Of a DNA stretch of 64,000 nt, positions 62,401 to 64,000 are shown piece by piece. The notes below the pieces were generated by a model. It ran no database searches. It was not told where the DNA came from and saw only the letters and a program-made list of their open reading frames with translations. The stretch is from Gaoshiqia sp050178015 (lineage in GTDB: Bacteria > Bacteroidota > Bacteroidia > Bacteroidales > Prolixibacteraceae). Where the stretch lies: the NCBI GenBank assembly GCA_050178015.1, contig JBFXGM010000001.1, positions 1-64,000 on the forward strand, given 5' to 3'. Each line of letters starts with the position of its first letter. Positions within the stretch are counted from its first letter, which is position 1. A program made the position numbers and the translations under genes.

Positions 62401-62894
62401 ATCCGGATTTTATCGTAGGTATCAACCTCAATTTCTCGTATAAAGGTTTTGACTTCAATCTGACCGGTACAGGTGCTTTTGGACAGCAAATTGCCAAATC
62501 TTACCGTTCGTTTGCCGATTCACCACTTCAAAACTACACGACCGATATTTTTGGCCGCTGGACTGGCGAAGGAACTTCCAACAAGCTCCCTCGCTTGACA
62601 TCGGGAAGCCACACCAACTGGCAAAATATTTCGGACATCTACATTGAAGACGGCGATTATATGAAAATCCAAAACGTAACCTTAGGCTACGATTTCAAAA
62701 AATTGTTCAGAAATATTCCGCTCGGACAAGCCCGCTTGTATGTAACGGCTCAAAATCTTTACACGTTTACCGGATACTCAGGAATGGATCCGGAAGTCGG
62801 CTACGGATATGATCAAAGTTGGGTTTCCGGAATTGACTTAGGTTATTATCCAAGCCCAAGAACTTATTTGGTAGGTGTAAATCTTAAATTTTAA
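59427..62894 (+). CDS. SusC-family TonB-dependent transporter with STN domain
   Basis: The 1155-residue transporter has a signal peptide (ending VFAVNTYSQ) and an STN domain (about 50-125, with VNHSNTTIRKVLQDIEDKTD). A carboxypeptidase-regulatory domain (GKITGANGEPVPGATVVIKG), a plug (VDVLKDAASAAIYGARAANG) and a barrel ending TYLVGVNLKF follow. It is a close paralogue of SusC2 at 10269-13733: they share GYGVQKKKL, SGQPG and FVGMK in the same positions and the same length. It should import the glycan of the second PUL and signal through FecR. Confidence 0.95.
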   Translation: MKKNYLMTISILNKIWKLKLMRTMRITLAICLLWVSQVFAVNTYSQNTRLSVNHSNTTIRKVLQDIEDKTDFYFMYNGKFVNVERNVSINMNDKLISDVLDQLFTGTGIRYKIDERQIALTEEMASVNLQQPRNITGKITGANGEPVPGATVVIKGTTSGTITDFDGNYNLPGVPGDAVLVISFVGMKTIEVPVANQSVINAKLEDETIGLEEVVAIGYGVQKKKLTTGATVQVGGEALQKLSTVSALGALQSQTPGVNITQSSGQPGEGFKVTIRGLGTTGNASPLYVIDGVAGGDINALNPSDIESVDVLKDAASAAIYGARAANGVVLVTTKRGKAGKLQLTYDGFYGSQYMAKTPPLLNAREYMAIQDEVRFNEGNPAYDWANLLPEELYNSIMNGSWQGTNWLNESYNEAAPTQNHAFNLIGGNDQSSFSLGFSYASQEGILGKPVQSDYERYTARINSDHVVLKENGMDIIKIGQTLNYSTNTKSGIAIGNIYWNSVHNLLVANPLLPNYDAEGNFYDYDDKIENGWDFDGNTGNPIAGMALSSMGLNLSENYALQTSAYLEIQPIKNLIFRSQFGYKFNASAYRSYDGIRHLSNNANVTIDEVSQSASSGYSKTLDNTLSYRFTVANQHNFDAVIGQSVEKWGMGSNISASGKNSIFPGSFSNAWVDNTKPTELSQRGAGGSPWGEGALASFFGRVNYNLDETYMASIIMRADGSTNFARGKRWGYFPSVSAGWVMTNESFLEGTKNWMDFLKLRASWGQNGNASISAFQYLSTFAFDTSNGYYFASDKKTQTVGGYADILANPDVTWETSEQLNIGFDSRFLNSRLGVTLDVYKKTTKDWLVTAPIPAVWGLNAPAINGGDVENKGIELALNWNDRAGDFHYGATLNLSHNTNEVTRIANAEGIIHGDGNVLSQGTTEMYRAQVGYPIGYFYGYKTAGVFQNWEQINSTTAKYAGAQPGDLIFVDTNGDEKITEDDRTMIGNPNPDFIVGINLNFSYKGFDFNLTGTGAFGQQIAKSYRSFADSPLQNYTTDIFGRWTGEGTSNKLPRLTSGSHTNWQNISDIYIEDGDYMKIQNVTLGYDFKKLFRNIPLGQARLYVTAQNLYTFTGYSGMDPEVGYGYDQSWVSGIDLGYYPSPRTYLVGVNLKF

Positions 62895-62902
62895 ATGATA
62901 GT

Positions 62903-64000
62903 ATGAATATGAAAAACATATTATATTTTGCCACAGCTGCTCTTCTTTTTACAGGTTGCGAAAGCTACCTCGATTCAGAGAGCTACGTTAAGAAAAACGA
63001 AGGAAACTATCCGGCTACCGCTGACGATGCCATCCAACTGGTTACCGGCGTTTACGCAACGTTGAATAAACCGATCGCCAATGTTCAGAATACCTATTTT
63101 TATGCAGCTGAACTAGCTTCAGACGACCGCTTCGGTGGCGGTGGGGAAAACGATAAAGACATGCAGGTACTCGACCACTTGCTATACACCAACATGGATC
63201 GTTTTAAATCCTTCTGGTCTGACCGTTATTCTGGCATTAGTAGGGCCAACATGGCCGTTGCCAACCTGGATAAGGTAGAAGATGAAGACCTGCGAAATCA
63301 ATTAATGGGAGAAGCATTATTTCTTCGCGCCTTTTTCTACAACGAACTGGTTGAGTTGTTCGGAAATATTCCATTGATCACAGGCGTTCCTCAAAATGTG
63401 GCAGAAGCTCAGCTCTATCCGGCACAGGCTTCGCCCGAAGAGGTCTATGCCTTCATTGCTACAGACCTCAAAAAAGCAATCGAAATCATGCCTGCCAGAG
63501 CCTGGAACCAAACCGTTTCCGGTGAAGGTCATGCAACCAAGTGGGCAGCCGAAGCGCTTCTTGCCCGTGTATTCCTGTTTTACACCGGATTCTACAACAA
63601 AGAAGCTCTCCCCCTCATGGATGAAGAAGGCGCCATTTCCGGTTCTGTTACAAAAGCCGAAGTAATTACGGCAGTGGAAGACTGTATCGCCAATAGCGGA
63701 CACGAATTGGTTGACGACTACCGCAGTTTATGGCCATACTCAAACAAACTTTCAAAAAAGGATTATCCCTACGTACAGGACGCTCCCGATTGGATCAAAG
63801 ACGGCGAAAATCCGGAACAGGTTTTCGTGGTTAAATGCTCGCATATGGCTAGCTGGGGTACTACAATTGGTTACTCAAACCAATACATGCTTCACTTTGC
63901 TATCCGAAGCCATGGTGGTTCTGATCAGTATAAAAACCTTTTCCCGTTTGGTCAGGGCTGGGGTGCCGGACCGGTAAACCCAAAACTTTGGAACGAATGG
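62903..64000 (+). CDS. SusD/RagB-family lipoprotein, 3' end beyond window
   Basis: The frame opens at ATG 62903 (MNMKNILYFATAALLFTGC), 8 bp after SusC, and stays open for 366 codons to the window edge. The lipobox LFTGC, the helix GEALFLRAFFYNELVELFGN followed by IPLI, and AAEALLARVFLFYTGFYN are SusD landmarks. It resembles SusD2 of the left locus most closely. About one third of a normal SusD is missing at the right edge. Confidence 0.92.
   Translation, partial: MNMKNILYFATAALLFTGCESYLDSESYVKKNEGNYPATADDAIQLVTGVYATLNKPIANVQNTYFYAAELASDDRFGGGGENDKDMQVLDHLLYTNMDRFKSFWSDRYSGISRANMAVANLDKVEDEDLRNQLMGEALFLRAFFYNELVELFGNIPLITGVPQNVAEAQLYPAQASPEEVYAFIATDLKKAIEIMPARAWNQTVSGEGHATKWAAEALLARVFLFYTGFYNKEALPLMDEEGAISGSVTKAEVITAVEDCIANSGHELVDDYRSLWPYSNKLSKKDYPYVQDAPDWIKDGENPEQVFVVKCSHMASWGTTIGYSNQYMLHFAIRSHGGSDQYKNLFPFGQGWGAGPVNPKLWNEW

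Noticed and set aside
1..64000. CRISPR arrays, rRNA genes and complete insertion sequences
   Set aside because: No regularly spaced repeats, rRNA segments or recognisable transposase genes were found. Only the element end at the left edge and the MITE-like repeat suggest mobile DNA.

Overview
The window comes from a Bacteroidota genome. The evidence is three SusC/SusD pairs, lipoproteins with Cys lipoboxes, FecR/ECF-sigma pairs, a hybrid two-component sensor, and promoters of the TAnnTTTG type. The order or genus cannot be fixed from the sequence alone. Nearly all of it is a polysaccharide utilisation locus (PUL) of about 55 kb on the minus strand. A tRNA-Leu gene separates it from a sugar-kinase-like gene and the start of a second PUL on the plus strand that runs off the right edge.

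Layout, left to right. 1-1011: a BACON-GH5_4 surface endoglucanase gene cut short, apparently by an inserted element. 1133-7497: surface glycan-binding protein, SusD, SusC (first uptake system). 7756-13733: PKD-like lipoprotein, SusD, SusC with an STN domain (second uptake system), closed by a strong terminator at 7686-7724. 13902-19716: FecR anti-sigma, ECF sigma, hybrid two-component regulator (HTCS). 19932-31448: SGNH esterase, two GH97, GH3, GH39 and GH31. 31615-35038: GH5_4 and GH3. 35336-35463: a small MITE-like element. 35506-49471: GH42, two esterases, uronate-type GH2, GH2 beta-galactosidase, two GH29 and a second GH42. 49472-50406: regulatory motif plus gene relics. 50407-55467: GH127/GH146-type enzyme and a PA14-containing GH3. 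55951-56033: tRNA-Leu(GAG). 56324-57457: APH-fold kinase. 57563-64000: ECF sigma, FecR, STN-SusC, SusD (partial).

How it fits together. The SGBP with a xyloglucan-binding-type C-terminus, the GH5_4 endo-enzymes, the GH31 alpha-xylosidase with its PA14 insert and the GH3 enzymes form the core of a xyloglucan PUL like that of Bacteroides ovatus. Around this core sit exo-enzymes that could remove an unusually wide set of side-chain caps: beta-galactose (GH2, two GH42), alpha-fucose (two GH29), beta-uronic acid (GH2 with an N-x-K motif), beta-xylose (GH39), beta-L-arabinofuranose (GH127/146), alpha-galactose or related sugars (GH97), and acetate (two SGNH enzymes and one alpha/beta-hydrolase). 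Family assignments are read from motifs; the substrate model is inference.

Regulation. A 25-bp motif recurs upstream of three separate transcription units (before SusC1, GH31 and the second GH42), with a second shared element 20-29 bp closer to the gene. It is a good candidate for the HTCS operator. The STN-type SusC is instead placed next to its own ECF sigma/FecR pair, so one locus seems to combine two signalling systems.
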